From: Alkalispirochaeta americana
Lineage (GTDB): Bacteria > Spirochaetota > Spirochaetia > DSM-27196 > Alkalispirochaetaceae
Assembly: GCF_900156105.1 (NCBI RefSeq)
Contig: NZ_FTMS01000017.1
Location: 1-64,000, forward strand
DNA: 64,000 nt
Reading direction: 5' to 3'
Shown here: positions 54,034-62,484 of the stretch, in pieces
Layout of the letters: each line of letters opens with the position of its first letter
Position numbering within the stretch: the first letter of the stretch is position 1
Notes under the pieces: generated by a model
The model's database searches: none
Told to the model about the DNA's origin: nothing
The model's input: only the letters and a program-made list of their open reading frames with translations
Made by a program: the position numbers and the translations under genes

Positions 54034-54903
54034 ATGGCGCTCACTACCAGTCAACAGATCACACGATACTATCAAGAGTTCGAGCACACAGAAGTAACGT
54101 TCACCCAGGAAATCATCAAGGCCCTCTTTCTCAATACAAAACAGATTTTCATCAAGTGCCTGGGATATCAGTGGCCATGTATCGTTTATTCCAGCTCCAT
54201 GACCGGCGCCCGGGTTATCACCACCCTTCAACCCTCCCTGAAAGCAGCCCTGAGCAAATCAAAGAACATGGTGTCCCTCAGGTTCAGCTTTATCCAGCGG
54301 GAAAAAACAGACCCCCTGGCCTTCTTCGTCACAGCCCGAATCACAGGATTCTCACCCTACGGAGATCCCTCAAAGGGTCTGAGCTTCATCACCCTCCACT
54401 ACACCCAGCGCCCTCCCGACGATCTGATCGAGCGCCTGGGAAACCTCCTCTCGGCAACAATTTCCTCCCAGCGCCGACGGGAGGAGCGGATCATCATCTC
54501 CCCCGATGTGCAGAAGAAACTTGGCCTCAGCAGCAAGGGCGCCTATATCGAGGTGGACAAGGTTCCCCGAAAAGGGCTGATCCGGGATATATCCTTCGGC
54601 GGTGCAAAGGTAATCATGCAGGGAGTTCCTCAATTCCTGGTGAACCGGCCGGCACTGATACGCCTGGATTTCGAAGAACCCGAGGAGCAGGTGGTCATCC
54701 CCGCAAAAATCGTCCGCTTTGAGCCCGTGGAAGGCCGTTCTGACCTGGCCGCCTACGCCATACAATATGAAGAAACAAAAATCCCCATGACCTACAAACT
54801 TCGGCTCAACGATTATCTGCGCTTTGTCAAAAGCCCCTCACCCAAAGCATCCCCTGCTCCGGCAGCCGGGACACCCCACGATTCAGGCGCATCAACCCAA
54901 TAA
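54034..54903 (+). CDS. PilZ c-di-GMP receptor, PlzA-like
   Basis: About 289 aa from ATG 54034. An N-terminal domain of about 140 residues resembles the PilZ-like module (PilZN3) found in spirochaete PlzA. The C-terminal PilZ domain carries both binding motifs: RxxxR (Arg148-Arg152 in SSQRRREER) and DxSxxG (Asp185-Ser187-Gly190 in RDISFGGAKV). Borrelia PlzA controls motility and host adaptation. A Pro/Ser-rich tail ends the protein. A TPR gene follows 21 bp later. Confidence 0.82.
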   Translation: MALTTSQQITRYYQEFEHTEVTFTQEIIKALFLNTKQIFIKCLGYQWPCIVYSSSMTGARVITTLQPSLKAALSKSKNMVSLRFSFIQREKTDPLAFFVTARITGFSPYGDPSKGLSFITLHYTQRPPDDLIERLGNLLSATISSQRRREERIIISPDVQKKLGLSSKGAYIEVDKVPRKGLIRDISFGGAKVIMQGVPQFLVNRPALIRLDFEEPEEQVVIPAKIVRFEPVEGRSDLAAYAIQYEETKIPMTYKLRLNDYLRFVKSPSPKASPAPAAGTPHDSGASTQ

Positions 54904-54924
54904 CACCTTTCTGGAGCAGACCTT

Positions 54925-56082
54925 ATGGAAACTCACGATACCGATCCCTTGAAAAACGTCGTCTTTATCTCCCTTCCCGATGAAATCTCCCTTCCCGATG
55001 AAGTTGCCCGGTCCCTGACAGAAACCACCGGAACAGCCGGAGCGGCACTACTGGACCCGGCGGTACTGCTGCCGGTAGAAACCTCGGGAACCCCTGACTC
55101 CTGGAATCTCGACGAGCTGACCTGGGAGATGATCCTGGCGGGCATGCTCAAGGTTCTGGCCTACAAACCGGATCACGAAGACGCCCCCCTGTACCGGAAC
55201 TTTCTCGGAGAAGTCCGCCCCCGTCTGGTGGAGGAGCTGGCCGAAACGGGAATCATCAACGCCCGCAACGAGAACTTCGATTTGGCCGAGGAAATCTTCC
55301 GAGCCCTCTCGGGGCTGGTTCCTGAGGGAATCGAGGGGCCGGTGAATCTGGCCCTCACCCTGGAACAGCGCGCCGATGCGCTCCAGAAGATCGGAAAAGA
55401 TAACGCCGCCGAAAGTTGCCGCACCCGGGCCTGCGCCATCTATCAGGACCTCATCGCCCGGGATGCAGAGCTCCCTCCCTCGGTTCACCTCAACGCAGGG
55501 CTCTTCTTTTTGCGCCTCTACCGCGTGGAAGAGGCAAAACGCCGTCTGGAGTTCTTCCTGGAATACAACCAGGACAAGGACGACGAGGCTGTCACCAGGG
55601 TGCAAAAGATTCTTGCCGAGATCGATTCCCAGAGCACCACGGACCGCCTCTTCAGGGAAGCCTTCGAGTGCATCAAGGCAGGCCGCGAACAAGAAGGAAT
55701 CCGCCACATCACGGAGTTCCTCCAGACTCACCCCCAGGCATGGAACGGCTGGTTTCTCCTGGGCTGGGGCCACCGAAGACTAAGCCACTTTGACCAGGCC
55801 GCCGAAGCCTTCGAAAAAGCCCGCTCCCTGGGGGGCAACACCGCCGACACCCTGAACGAACTCGCCATCTGCCGGATGGAGCTGGGCGATTTCAGCACAA
55901 GCCGGCGCCTTCTGATCGAAGCCCTGAACCAGGAGCCGGACAACACCAAGATCATGTCGAACCTGGGCGTCCTTGCCATGAAAGAAGAAAACATTCCCGA
56001 GGCACGGCGCTACTTCAACACCGTTCTGGAACTGGAGCCGGAAGACCCCGTGGCGCTTCAATATCAGGCACTTCTGGGATAA
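54925..56082 (+). CDS. TPR-repeat protein
   Basis: 385 aa, no signal peptide. Helical TPR units are clear in the second half (AWNGWFLLGWGHRRLSHFDQ, FSTSRRLLIEALNQEPDN, NIPEARRYFNTVLELEPEDP). An 18-bp direct duplication near the start encodes ISLPDE twice. TPR proteins are scaffolds. Its position between the PlzA-like gene and flaB1 suggests, without proof, a motility or c-di-GMP link. Confidence 0.78.
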   Translation: METHDTDPLKNVVFISLPDEISLPDEVARSLTETTGTAGAALLDPAVLLPVETSGTPDSWNLDELTWEMILAGMLKVLAYKPDHEDAPLYRNFLGEVRPRLVEELAETGIINARNENFDLAEEIFRALSGLVPEGIEGPVNLALTLEQRADALQKIGKDNAAESCRTRACAIYQDLIARDAELPPSVHLNAGLFFLRLYRVEEAKRRLEFFLEYNQDKDDEAVTRVQKILAEIDSQSTTDRLFREAFECIKAGREQEGIRHITEFLQTHPQAWNGWFLLGWGHRRLSHFDQAAEAFEKARSLGGNTADTLNELAICRMELGDFSTSRRLLIEALNQEPDNTKIMSNLGVLAMKEENIPEARRYFNTVLELEPEDPVALQYQALLG

Positions 56083-56118
56083 CGCAACGACAGCCGGGAG
56101 AAAATTTCTCTCGACCCC

Positions 56119-56147
56119 TTAAGTTTATTCCCCTCCCCACCGATAGA
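56119..56147 (+). promoter_or_regulatory. sigma-28 (FliA) promoter of flaB1
   Basis: TTAAGTTT (56119-56126) and ACCGATAG (56139-56146) are 12 bp apart, close to the sigma-28 consensus TAAAGTTT-N11-GCCGATAA. It gives a flaB1 leader of about 185 nt. This matches the late-class control usual for flagellin genes. Confidence 0.7.
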
Positions 56148-56211
56148 CCAACATAGGGGAGTCCCTGTTTTTTTCGCTGGCCCCGAAGAGCCAGGCCTCC
56201 CCTAATCTAGA

Positions 56212-56238
56212 TTATCGGCGCCGAGAGAGCGGCCTTTA
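56212..56238 (-). promoter_or_regulatory. near-consensus sigma-28 promoter pointing away from flaB1
   Basis: On the minus strand TAAAGGCC (56231-56238), exactly 11 bp, then GCCGATAA (56212-56219), a perfect -10. A transcript would begin near 56205 and run antisense to the 3' end of the TPR gene. No ORF of note follows, so a non-coding or antisense RNA is possible. Confidence 0.55.
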
Positions 56239-56292
56239 GCCCGATTGATCAAAAAATCGGTACCGTCGGGAAAAATGCTTTCTTTCAGCGCC

Positions 56293-56334
56293 CGGGCACG
56301 GAAGCCCGAAGAAAACAACGTTCAGGGAGGACGT
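56293..56334 (+). promoter_or_regulatory. flaB1 leader: two GGA-loop hairpins (CsrA sites)
   Basis: Hairpin 1: 5-bp GC stem 56293-56297/56304-56308 with loop ACGGAA (GGA 56300-56302). Hairpin 2: 56318-56323/56329-56334, a 6-bp stem with one G-U pair and loop AGGGA, containing the SD GGGAGG. Two GGA sites 26 nt apart, one over the SD, is the layout by which CsrA blocks flagellin translation elsewhere. Confidence 0.65.
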
Positions 56335-56338
56335 AAAA

Positions 56339-57193
56339 ATGATTATTAATCACAACATGAGCGCCATGTTCGCCCAGCGCCGCCAGGGTATTACCACCCA
56401 GGATGTGCAGGGAAACATCGAAAAACTGAGCTCGGGGCTCCGGATTAACCGAGCCGGCGACGATGCCAGTGGTCTTGCCGTGAGCGAGAAGATGCGCAGC
56501 CAGATCCGCGGCCTCAACCAGGCCTCGCGGAACGCCGCCGACGGAATCTCGCTGATCCAGACCACAGAAGGGCACCTTCAGTCGTCTCAGGACGTGCTCC
56601 AGCGTCTCCGGGAACTGGCCGTTCAGTCCGCCAACGGCATCTACACTGCCGAGGACCGAATGCAGATCCAGGTAGAGGTCTCCCAACTGATCGACGAGAT
56701 CGACCGGGTTGCCTCCCACGCCCAGTTTAACGGCATGAATCTCCTCACGGGCCGCTTTGCCCGGGATACGGGAAACAACGTGGTCACAGCCTCGATGTAT
56801 TTCCAGATCGGAGCCAACATGGATCAGCGCGAGCGCGTCTACATCGGCACCATGACCGCAGCAGCCCTGGGCCTGCGCCAGGACCAGGAGATGATGTCCC
56901 TCTCCAGCCCCGACTCGGCCAACGCCTCAATAGGCCTTCTGGACACGGCCCTGCGGTCTGTCAGCAAGCAACGGGCCGACCTGGGAGCGTATCAGAACCG
57001 TCTGGAGATGGCGGTCCAGGGAATCGATATCGCTGCGGAGAACCTCCAGGCGGCGGAATCGCGGATCCGGGACGTGGATATGGCTTCGGAAGTTGTAGAC
57101 TTCACCAAGAACCAGATCCTGGCCCAATCCAGCACAGCCATGCTTGCCCAGGCCAATACCCAGGGACAATCTGTGTTGCAATTGTTGGGGTAG
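56339..57193 (+). CDS. flaB1: periplasmic flagellar core flagellin FlaB (copy 1)
   Basis: 284 aa. Start [13 protein letters not shown] and the conserved D0/D1 N-terminal segment ([20 protein letters not shown]), a short middle region, and the C-terminal D1/D0 with [18 protein letters not shown]. It polymerises into the endoflagellar core and is exported by the flagellar type III system; no signal peptide. Nearly the same as copy 2 in the first ~130 residues. FliW binding to the C-terminus is expected from other flagellins. Confidence 0.96.
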   Translation: MIINHNMSAMFAQRRQGITTQDVQGNIEKLSSGLRINRAGDDASGLAVSEKMRSQIRGLNQASRNAADGISLIQTTEGHLQSSQDVLQRLRELAVQSANGIYTAEDRMQIQVEVSQLIDEIDRVASHAQFNGMNLLTGRFARDTGNNVVTASMYFQIGANMDQRERVYIGTMTAAALGLRQDQEMMSLSSPDSANASIGLLDTALRSVSKQRADLGAYQNRLEMAVQGIDIAAENLQAAESRIRDVDMASEVVDFTKNQILAQSSTAMLAQANTQGQSVLQLLG

Positions 57194-57206
57194 CGTAGTA
57201 CTTTTT

Positions 57207-57234
57207 AAAGAGGACCTTTCGGTCCGTGATCTTT
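57207..57234 (+). terminator. hairpin downstream of flaB1
   Basis: GGACC/GGTCC with a TTTC loop, flanked by AAAG and CTTT that can extend the stem, 14 nt after the flaB1 stop. No long T-run follows; partial termination or 3'-end protection of the abundant flagellin message is inferred. Confidence 0.45.
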
Positions 57235-57265
57235 GAAAAACTGATCCTGCTTGATCGGTGAGCGG

Positions 57266-57308
57266 GAAGGGGCAGATTGGCTCAAGGATGAGTCAACCTG
57301 GCCCCTTC
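57266..57308 (+). promoter_or_regulatory. long flaB2 leader stem-loop with GGA apex (CsrA site)
   Basis: A nearly perfect stem of about 20 bp (GAAGGGGC at 57266-57273 with GCCCCTTC at 57301-57308, continuing inward with one bulge and two imperfect pairs) closes a loop AGGA with GGA at 57286-57288. The apex CAAGGATG matches the core of the CsrA RNA consensus. A second GGA pair lies in the SD at 57410-57415. Confidence 0.65.
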
Positions 57309-57419
57309 CACGTGTGAGGCGAACGGTTCGGAGAAAGCGCGCATCTCGACTTCTCCGACCTCCTTCACCGGGAAGGTTCCGGCAACGAATGCCGGCAAAC
57401 CTGTATCAAGGAGGATCAC

Positions 57420-58274
57420 ATGATTATTAACCACAACGCGAGCGCAGCGTTTGCAAGCAGGACCTTGGGTTCCCGCGGAACCGAGATGAACCGCTCCATA
57501 GAGCAACTGAGCTCAGGACAGCGGATCAACCGGGCCGGGGACGATGCCAGCGGGCTGGCGGTGAGCGAAAAGCTCCGCAGTCAGATTCGCGGGCTCAACC
57601 AGGCAGAGCGGAATATCCAGAATGCGGTGTCGTTCATTCAGACTACCGAAGGCTATCTTCAGTCATCGCAGGATATTCTTCAGCGCCTCAGGGAACTTTC
57701 GGTACAGTCCGCCAACGGGATCTACACCGCCGAGGATCGAATGCAGATTCAGGTGGAGGTTTCCCAGCTGGTAGACGAGATCAACCGGATTGCATCGCAT
57801 GCCCAGTTCAACGGGATGAATATCCTTACGGGATCCTTCGCCCGGGACAGCGCCACCGGTGGTGTCATGCAGTTCCACATCGGAGCTAACATGGACCAGA
57901 GTGAGCGGGTTTTTGTTGGAACCATGACCGCTCAGGCCCTGGGGCTGGAGAACGTTCAGGGGGAAGACGGAATCATCAGCATTTCCACCCCCGACGCAGC
58001 GAACCAGGCAATCGGTATGATCGACGCGGCGCTTCGCCAGGTTTCCAGTCAGCGAGCAGACTTGGGAGCCTACCAGAACCGGTTTGAGACGGCCCAGCAG
58101 GGTGTTGCCATTGCGGCAGAAAACCTGGCGGCCTCGGAATCACAGATCCGTGACCAGGATATGGCCAGCGGGGTTGTTGATTTCGTGCGCAACCAGATCC
58201 TGACCCAGTCCAACACTGCCATGCTGGCTCAGGCCAACACGCAGTCCCAGTCGGTGCTGCAGCTGCTCGGGTAA
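57420..58274 (+). CDS. flaB2: periplasmic flagellar core flagellin FlaB (copy 2)
   Basis: 284 aa, SD AAGGAGG. Same domain layout as copy 1: [33 protein letters not shown], and the C-terminal [18 protein letters not shown]. Differences are concentrated in the middle (residues about 145-200) and in the last helix pairs. Tandem flaB genes are common in spirochaetes and give mixed core filaments. flaG and fliD follow. Confidence 0.96.
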   Translation: MIINHNASAAFASRTLGSRGTEMNRSIEQLSSGQRINRAGDDASGLAVSEKLRSQIRGLNQAERNIQNAVSFIQTTEGYLQSSQDILQRLRELSVQSANGIYTAEDRMQIQVEVSQLVDEINRIASHAQFNGMNILTGSFARDSATGGVMQFHIGANMDQSERVFVGTMTAQALGLENVQGEDGIISISTPDAANQAIGMIDAALRQVSSQRADLGAYQNRFETAQQGVAIAAENLAASESQIRDQDMASGVVDFVRNQILTQSNTAMLAQANTQSQSVLQLLG

Positions 58275-58366
58275 TCCGTTCATTTTTGGTGAGAGGGATC
58301 TGGACGTCACCTTTCACCCGGCCACAGGGGGGGGTCGCGCGCTCCCCCCTCCTGACGGGCTGTTTT

Positions 58367-58380
58367 GTACATGGAGGTAC
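58367..58380 (+). promoter_or_regulatory. flaG SD in a GGA-loop hairpin (CsrA site)
   Basis: GTAC-ATGGAG-GTAC: a 4-bp stem exposes GGA (58373-58375) in a 6-nt loop that is also the SD of flaG. By eye it matches the CsrA SELEX consensus RUACARGGAUGU at 10 of 12 positions. Confidence 0.6.
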
Positions 58381-58382
58381 CC

Positions 58383-58736
58383 ATGGCTTTAGAAATCACT
58401 CCGGTGCTCCACCAGCACCAGGGAACGCAAAACTCCCAGCCCCGCATCAGCCTTGATGAGGCCCGGGAGAAAGCAAAAAAAGTTGCCGCCGAACTCCGGG
58501 AACAGCATCCCTCGCCTGAGGAGATCCGGAAAAGCATAGCAGAGTTACGGCGTGTCACGCGCAACTTCAATAAACAGCTGAACTTTTCTTACAACGAAGA
58601 TCTGGGGCAGATGATCGTCAAGGTGATTGATCGAAACACCGATACAGTAATCAGGGAGTTGCCGCCGGCAGAACTTCAGCGCGTACACATCCGGATTCGG
58701 GAAGCGATCGGGTTGCTCTTTGACGAGACGATCTAG
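58383..58736 (+). CDS. flaG: flagellar protein FlaG
   Basis: 117 aa from ATG 58383 with GGAGG 5 nt upstream. The C-terminal two-thirds match the FlaG domain (NKQLNFSYNEDLGQMIVKVIDRNTDTVIRELP spans the core). FlaG affects filament length in other bacteria. It sits between the flagellin and cap genes as usual. The N-terminal ~50 residues are a charged helix. Confidence 0.9.
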   Translation: MALEITPVLHQHQGTQNSQPRISLDEAREKAKKVAAELREQHPSPEEIRKSIAELRRVTRNFNKQLNFSYNEDLGQMIVKVIDRNTDTVIRELPPAELQRVHIRIREAIGLLFDETI

Positions 58737-58809
58737 CCTTTAGACAGGACGGTTTTGCCTTTGACAAGACGGTCCAGGCCCAGGCGGCACAGTTCGGTGC
58801 TCGGCAGAG

Positions 58810-58825
58810 CACGGGAGGGGACGTG
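58810..58825 (+). promoter_or_regulatory. fliD SD and start codon in a GGA-loop hairpin
   Basis: CACG (58810-58813) pairs with CGTG (58822-58825) around the loop GGAGGGGA. The loop is the SD and the GTG start codon is in the stem. Two GGA sites make it a candidate CsrA target. Confidence 0.5.
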
Positions 58826-60793
58826 TCAAACATAACCATTCCAGGCATCTCAAATCGGCAAGGCATGGATACCTCCAAGATGATTGAGGATCTCATGAAG
58901 CTGGAGCGTCGGCCCGTGGAGCGGCTGGAACGCGAAGTTGAAACCTTCGAGCTCCAGCAGCAAACCTGGCGGGAGTTGGGACGAAACCTTTCGGACCTGC
59001 GCGATGCAGCCCGCCGACTGTACGGCTTTGAAAACCCCTTTCGCAACCGCCTGGGCGAAGCCAGCGACCCCTCGGTTCTCTCGGTTTCGGCCTCCCGCCA
59101 GGCCCGGGAGGGCCGGGAAGAGATCACAGTCCTCCAGACGGCAGGTCGGGATCGCTTTGCCTCAGCCTCGATTGACCGAAATTACCGTGTCGCTCCCGGG
59201 ACCTATCAGTTCTCTCTGGGCGATACCACCCGATCCTTCCGCTTCGGCGGGGGATCCCTGAATGATTTTGCCGATCAGGTAAACCGGCGTGTTTCCGATG
59301 TCGTACGAGTCAGCATTGTTCCCGAAACCCGGTCAACTCGCATCCTCGTCTTTGAAGGACAGGGAGAGGGAGCCGAGGCTCGCCTTTCCTTTGGCGAGGC
59401 AGCGGAAGAACTGGTCCACGATATCGGACTCTTTGCCCCACCCCGGTCCGAAGAATCGGTATTTCTCCTGGAAGGACACCCCTTGCGTCTGGAGCCGGGC
59501 CATGAGGAAAGGATATCCCTGGGAAAACGCTTCACCCTGGAACCCGGAATGGTTCTTCAGTACGAGGCCCGCACGGAAGAACTGCCCCGGGAAGAATGGA
59601 CCCCTCCCCCAACCCCGCCGGGCGCCGAGTTTCCCCCTCCCGGGGGCGTAACCCTGGGGGGAATTACCCTTCGCAACGAGTCTGACCGCATTCCCCTGCC
59701 CCGGCCGGAACCTCCCGAGCCGCCCCGGGAGGTGAAGAACAACCAGGCCCTGACAATTATCGGCGACGGCGACGAGCGGGATCTGCCGCCCCTCCCGGAG
59801 GGCCAGCAGTACCAAACTGTCACGATTCCCGCCGAGCGCCTTCCTGCCGCGGCACAGGAGTTCCGCTTTGCAAACCAGAACACCCATCGAGCCCTGGAGA
59901 TCAAAAACATCCGGATCTACGATCCAAACCTCCGCGACGGAGCAGTTGCGGCAAACGCGATCGAGACAGCCCGGGATGCCCGTATCCTCTATAGCGGTGT
60001 AGAGATCACCCGGCCCTCCAACGAGATCGACGATCTTATCCCGGGGGTCACCCTCTCGCTTCGCCGCCCCTCGCCGCAACCGGTGGAGATCACCGTCAGC
60101 CCCGACAGGGAGTCTGCAAAGGATTCGATCATCAACTTTGTCGGATACTACAATCAAGTCATCCGCGATATTAACATCTATACCCGCAGCGATCCCTCGA
60201 TCATCGACCAGATCGACTACTTTACCCCCGACGAACAGGAACAGATGCAGAAGCGACTGGGCCTCTTCCAGGGAGACAGCGCTCTCAACCAGCTGAGAAC
60301 ACGTCTCCAGACGATCATGATGGACGCCTACGGCGGAGCCGACGATGCCCTGCGCCTTCTGGCGGAGATCGGCATCTCCTCGAACGCCTCGGGCCGGGGA
60401 GGAATAGACACATCCCGCATGCGGGGCTATCTGGAAATAAACGAAGCAACTCTGGATCAGGCTCTGGAGCGCAACTACACCGCCGTGGGACGGCTCTTCG
60501 GCCGGGATACCTCGGGTGATCTTTCGGCCGACACGGGCGTGGCGGTCTCGCTGGAACAGTTTGTAACCCCCTATGTACGCATAGGAGGAGTGGTTGCCGG
60601 ACGCTCGAGCAGCCTTGATACACGAATTTCCCAGGCCGAATCGCGGATAGACCGCTACAACAGCCGCCTGGAAGATACGGAGCAGCGCCTGCGCCGGGAG
60701 TTCGGCCGCATGGAAGGAGCCCTGGAACAGCTTGAAGAACAGTCGCGATCTCTGGATAATCTACCCGGTATTGGCAGAGGCCAGGGTAACTGA
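58823..60793 (+). CDS. fliD: flagellar filament cap protein FliD
   Basis: 656 aa from GTG 58823. The N-terminal FliD_N domain (SNITIPGISNRQGMDTSKMI, MKLERRPVERLE) and the C-terminal FliD_C domain (INFVGYYNQVIRDINIYT through the final coiled coil) are intact. A Pro-rich insertion (residues about 255-305, with PPPTPPGAEFPPPGG and PLPRPEPPEPP) lies in the middle variable region. FliD caps the filament and helps flagellin fold on; in spirochaetes it acts in the periplasm. Confidence 0.93.
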   Translation: MSNITIPGISNRQGMDTSKMIEDLMKLERRPVERLEREVETFELQQQTWRELGRNLSDLRDAARRLYGFENPFRNRLGEASDPSVLSVSASRQAREGREEITVLQTAGRDRFASASIDRNYRVAPGTYQFSLGDTTRSFRFGGGSLNDFADQVNRRVSDVVRVSIVPETRSTRILVFEGQGEGAEARLSFGEAAEELVHDIGLFAPPRSEESVFLLEGHPLRLEPGHEERISLGKRFTLEPGMVLQYEARTEELPREEWTPPPTPPGAEFPPPGGVTLGGITLRNESDRIPLPRPEPPEPPREVKNNQALTIIGDGDERDLPPLPEGQQYQTVTIPAERLPAAAQEFRFANQNTHRALEIKNIRIYDPNLRDGAVAANAIETARDARILYSGVEITRPSNEIDDLIPGVTLSLRRPSPQPVEITVSPDRESAKDSIINFVGYYNQVIRDINIYTRSDPSIIDQIDYFTPDEQEQMQKRLGLFQGDSALNQLRTRLQTIMMDAYGGADDALRLLAEIGISSNASGRGGIDTSRMRGYLEINEATLDQALERNYTAVGRLFGRDTSGDLSADTGVAVSLEQFVTPYVRIGGVVAGRSSSLDTRISQAESRIDRYNSRLEDTEQRLRREFGRMEGALEQLEEQSRSLDNLPGIGRGQGN

Positions 60794-60891
60794 TAAGGCA
60801 CCGGGACTACAGTCCAATTCACCCGCAGCCGGAGCAATCGTGGAGCCGCAACAATAGCAAAGGCGCCAACACCATAAGGAGAGCCGATACC

Positions 60892-61773
60892 GTGAAGATC
60901 TTCATAAACGAGATGCCCCTGGAGTTCCATCTGGAAGAGGAGGAAACCCTCGGGTCCGTGGTGGACCAGCTAACGCAATGGCTCGCAGCCAACAACCACA
61001 CCATGGAGAGCCTCCTGGTTGACGGCGCCTCCTGGGATGATTCCAACGCCGCCTGGCGGGAAAAACCGGCAACCTCCGTGGAGAAGGTGGAAATCACCGC
61101 CTCCAACCGCTACGAAGAACAAATCGGCAAGCTGGAAACCCTCACCTCCTACACCACCCTCCTGCGGCGCGTCCTGGTGGAAGGCTCCGATGATCAGCTC
61201 CAGGCCGTCCTGGAGGAGCTGCCCTTCGTCGTGGAGGGGATAGCCCGCATCACCCCCGATCTGGCGGGACTCCTGGAGGAACCTCTGGGCGGCATTCCCC
61301 GGGAACTTCCCGACAAGGAAACCCGCCAGCGCGCGGCCTCGCGGGCCGACGAGATGGCGAGCCTCTTCGAGAATCGTCAGCGGGAACTTATCGATCCGGA
61401 ACACGAGATGGGCCGCACCCTGGTGGTGCTCGACGCCTTGTTACCCCTCTTTGAGGATATTCCCGGACAGCTCCAGACGGGAGAAGAAAAACAGGCTCTG
61501 GAGACGATCGTCCGCTTCACCGAGATTGCCAGCCGCCTGTTGCGGCTGATTCCCCGCATCGTGGAATCACACCCTTCCCTGCAGGAGGAACAGATCGAGG
61601 GGGAACCCCTGGAAGAGTTCCTGGGAACGATCCAAAATTTTCTGGTAGAGCTGGAAAAGGCCTTCCAGAACGCCGATTATATACTGGTGGGAGATCTCCT
61701 GGAGTACGAGATGTTGCCTCGTTTCTCGGCCATCTCCTCGGCGGTAGCACACCACATAGATAGCACCCGATAA
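60892..61773 (+). CDS. hypothetical helical protein in the flagellar cluster
   Basis: 293 aa. The first ~65 residues (MKIFINEMPLEFHLEEEETL) look like a beta-grasp (ThiS/ubiquitin-like) unit. The rest is predominantly long acidic helices with regular Leu spacing. No enzymatic motif is recognised. It sits 98 bp after fliD, suggesting export-chaperone or assembly duties, but this is only context. Confidence 0.7.
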   Translation: MKIFINEMPLEFHLEEEETLGSVVDQLTQWLAANNHTMESLLVDGASWDDSNAAWREKPATSVEKVEITASNRYEEQIGKLETLTSYTTLLRRVLVEGSDDQLQAVLEELPFVVEGIARITPDLAGLLEEPLGGIPRELPDKETRQRAASRADEMASLFENRQRELIDPEHEMGRTLVVLDALLPLFEDIPGQLQTGEEKQALETIVRFTEIASRLLRLIPRIVESHPSLQEEQIEGEPLEEFLGTIQNFLVELEKAFQNADYILVGDLLEYEMLPRFSAISSAVAHHIDSTR

Positions 61774-61786
61774 CGTTAGGAAGGGC

Positions 61787-62050
61787 ATGAAAGTAAAAGA
61801 GATAGACAACATCGAACGGATTCCCCTGGCTATTGACTACCGGCGGATGTACCGCGCCCGTGTGACCATCGCAATCGGGGAGGCCGAATCATCACCCTGT
61901 CCGGTAGAGTTTGCCCTGGAGCTCTCCCCCTTTGGGTCACAACAGGTATCGGTAACCTTTCTGGGAAATACCGACTACCCCCTGATCCCTGCGGTGCGCC
62001 TTCTGAAGCAGCACCTGGTTGACCTGGATCGCGCCGGAGGGCTCCCCTGA
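61787..62050 (+). CDS. small conserved-type hypothetical protein
   Basis: 87 aa, 13 bp after the preceding gene. Predicted beta-rich core (RARVTIAIGEAESSPCPVEF, QQVSVTFLG) with a C-terminal helix (AVRLLKQHLVDLDRAG). No family recognised. Its stop codon overlaps the presumed CTG start of tsaE, and its end contains the tsaE SD, so it is translationally linked to tsaE. Confidence 0.7.
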   Translation: MKVKEIDNIERIPLAIDYRRMYRARVTIAIGEAESSPCPVEFALELSPFGSQQVSVTFLGNTDYPLIPAVRLLKQHLVDLDRAGGLP

Positions 62051-62481
62051 GGATAGCCGAAACACACACCAGCCGTTCCGAGGAAGAGACAGCCCTCACC
62101 GCCCGGAACCTGGCGGAACGCATCCGGCCCGGGATGATCATCACCCTTCAGGGAGACCTGGGGGCAGGCAAAAGCGTTTTTGCCCGGGCTCTGGGAAGAG
62201 CCCTGGGGGTGGAGGAGCCCATGCCAAGCCCGACCTTCTCCCTGGTCCACGAATATCAGGGACGTCTTCCTCTCCTGCACATCGATCTCTACCGCCTCTC
62301 GGGGGAGGATGAGTTCGACTTGCTCGGGCTGGAGGAGGCCATGGAGGGGGCGGCAACTCTGGTGGAGTGGCCTGAACGGGCACCCCGGCTACTGGAGGAA
62401 GCGGCTGTGCGTGTCACCATCACCATTGCTTCACAGGCCCCGCACCCCCATGACCAAATCAGAACAATCACGATAGAATAG
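62047..62481 (+). CDS. tsaE: tRNA threonylcarbamoyladenosine biosynthesis ATPase TsaE
   Basis: About 144 aa. Walker A is GDLGAGKS, followed by PSPTFSLVHEY, HIDLYRL and VEWPER, all typical of TsaE. The first ATG (62134) lies only 5 residues before the first conserved strand and would remove the normal N-terminal helix, whose frame (SEEETALTARNLAERI) is clearly coding. Upstream there is no ATG, GTG or TTG before the stop at 62020. CTG 62047, 6 nt after GGAGG (62036-62040) and overlapping the previous TGA, is the best start. It works with TsaB and TsaD on t6A37 of tRNA. Confidence 0.88.
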   Translation: MRIAETHTSRSEEETALTARNLAERIRPGMIITLQGDLGAGKSVFARALGRALGVEEPMPSPTFSLVHEYQGRLPLLHIDLYRLSGEDEFDLLGLEEAMEGAATLVEWPERAPRLLEEAAVRVTITIASQAPHPHDQIRTITIE

Positions 62482-62484
62482 GCC

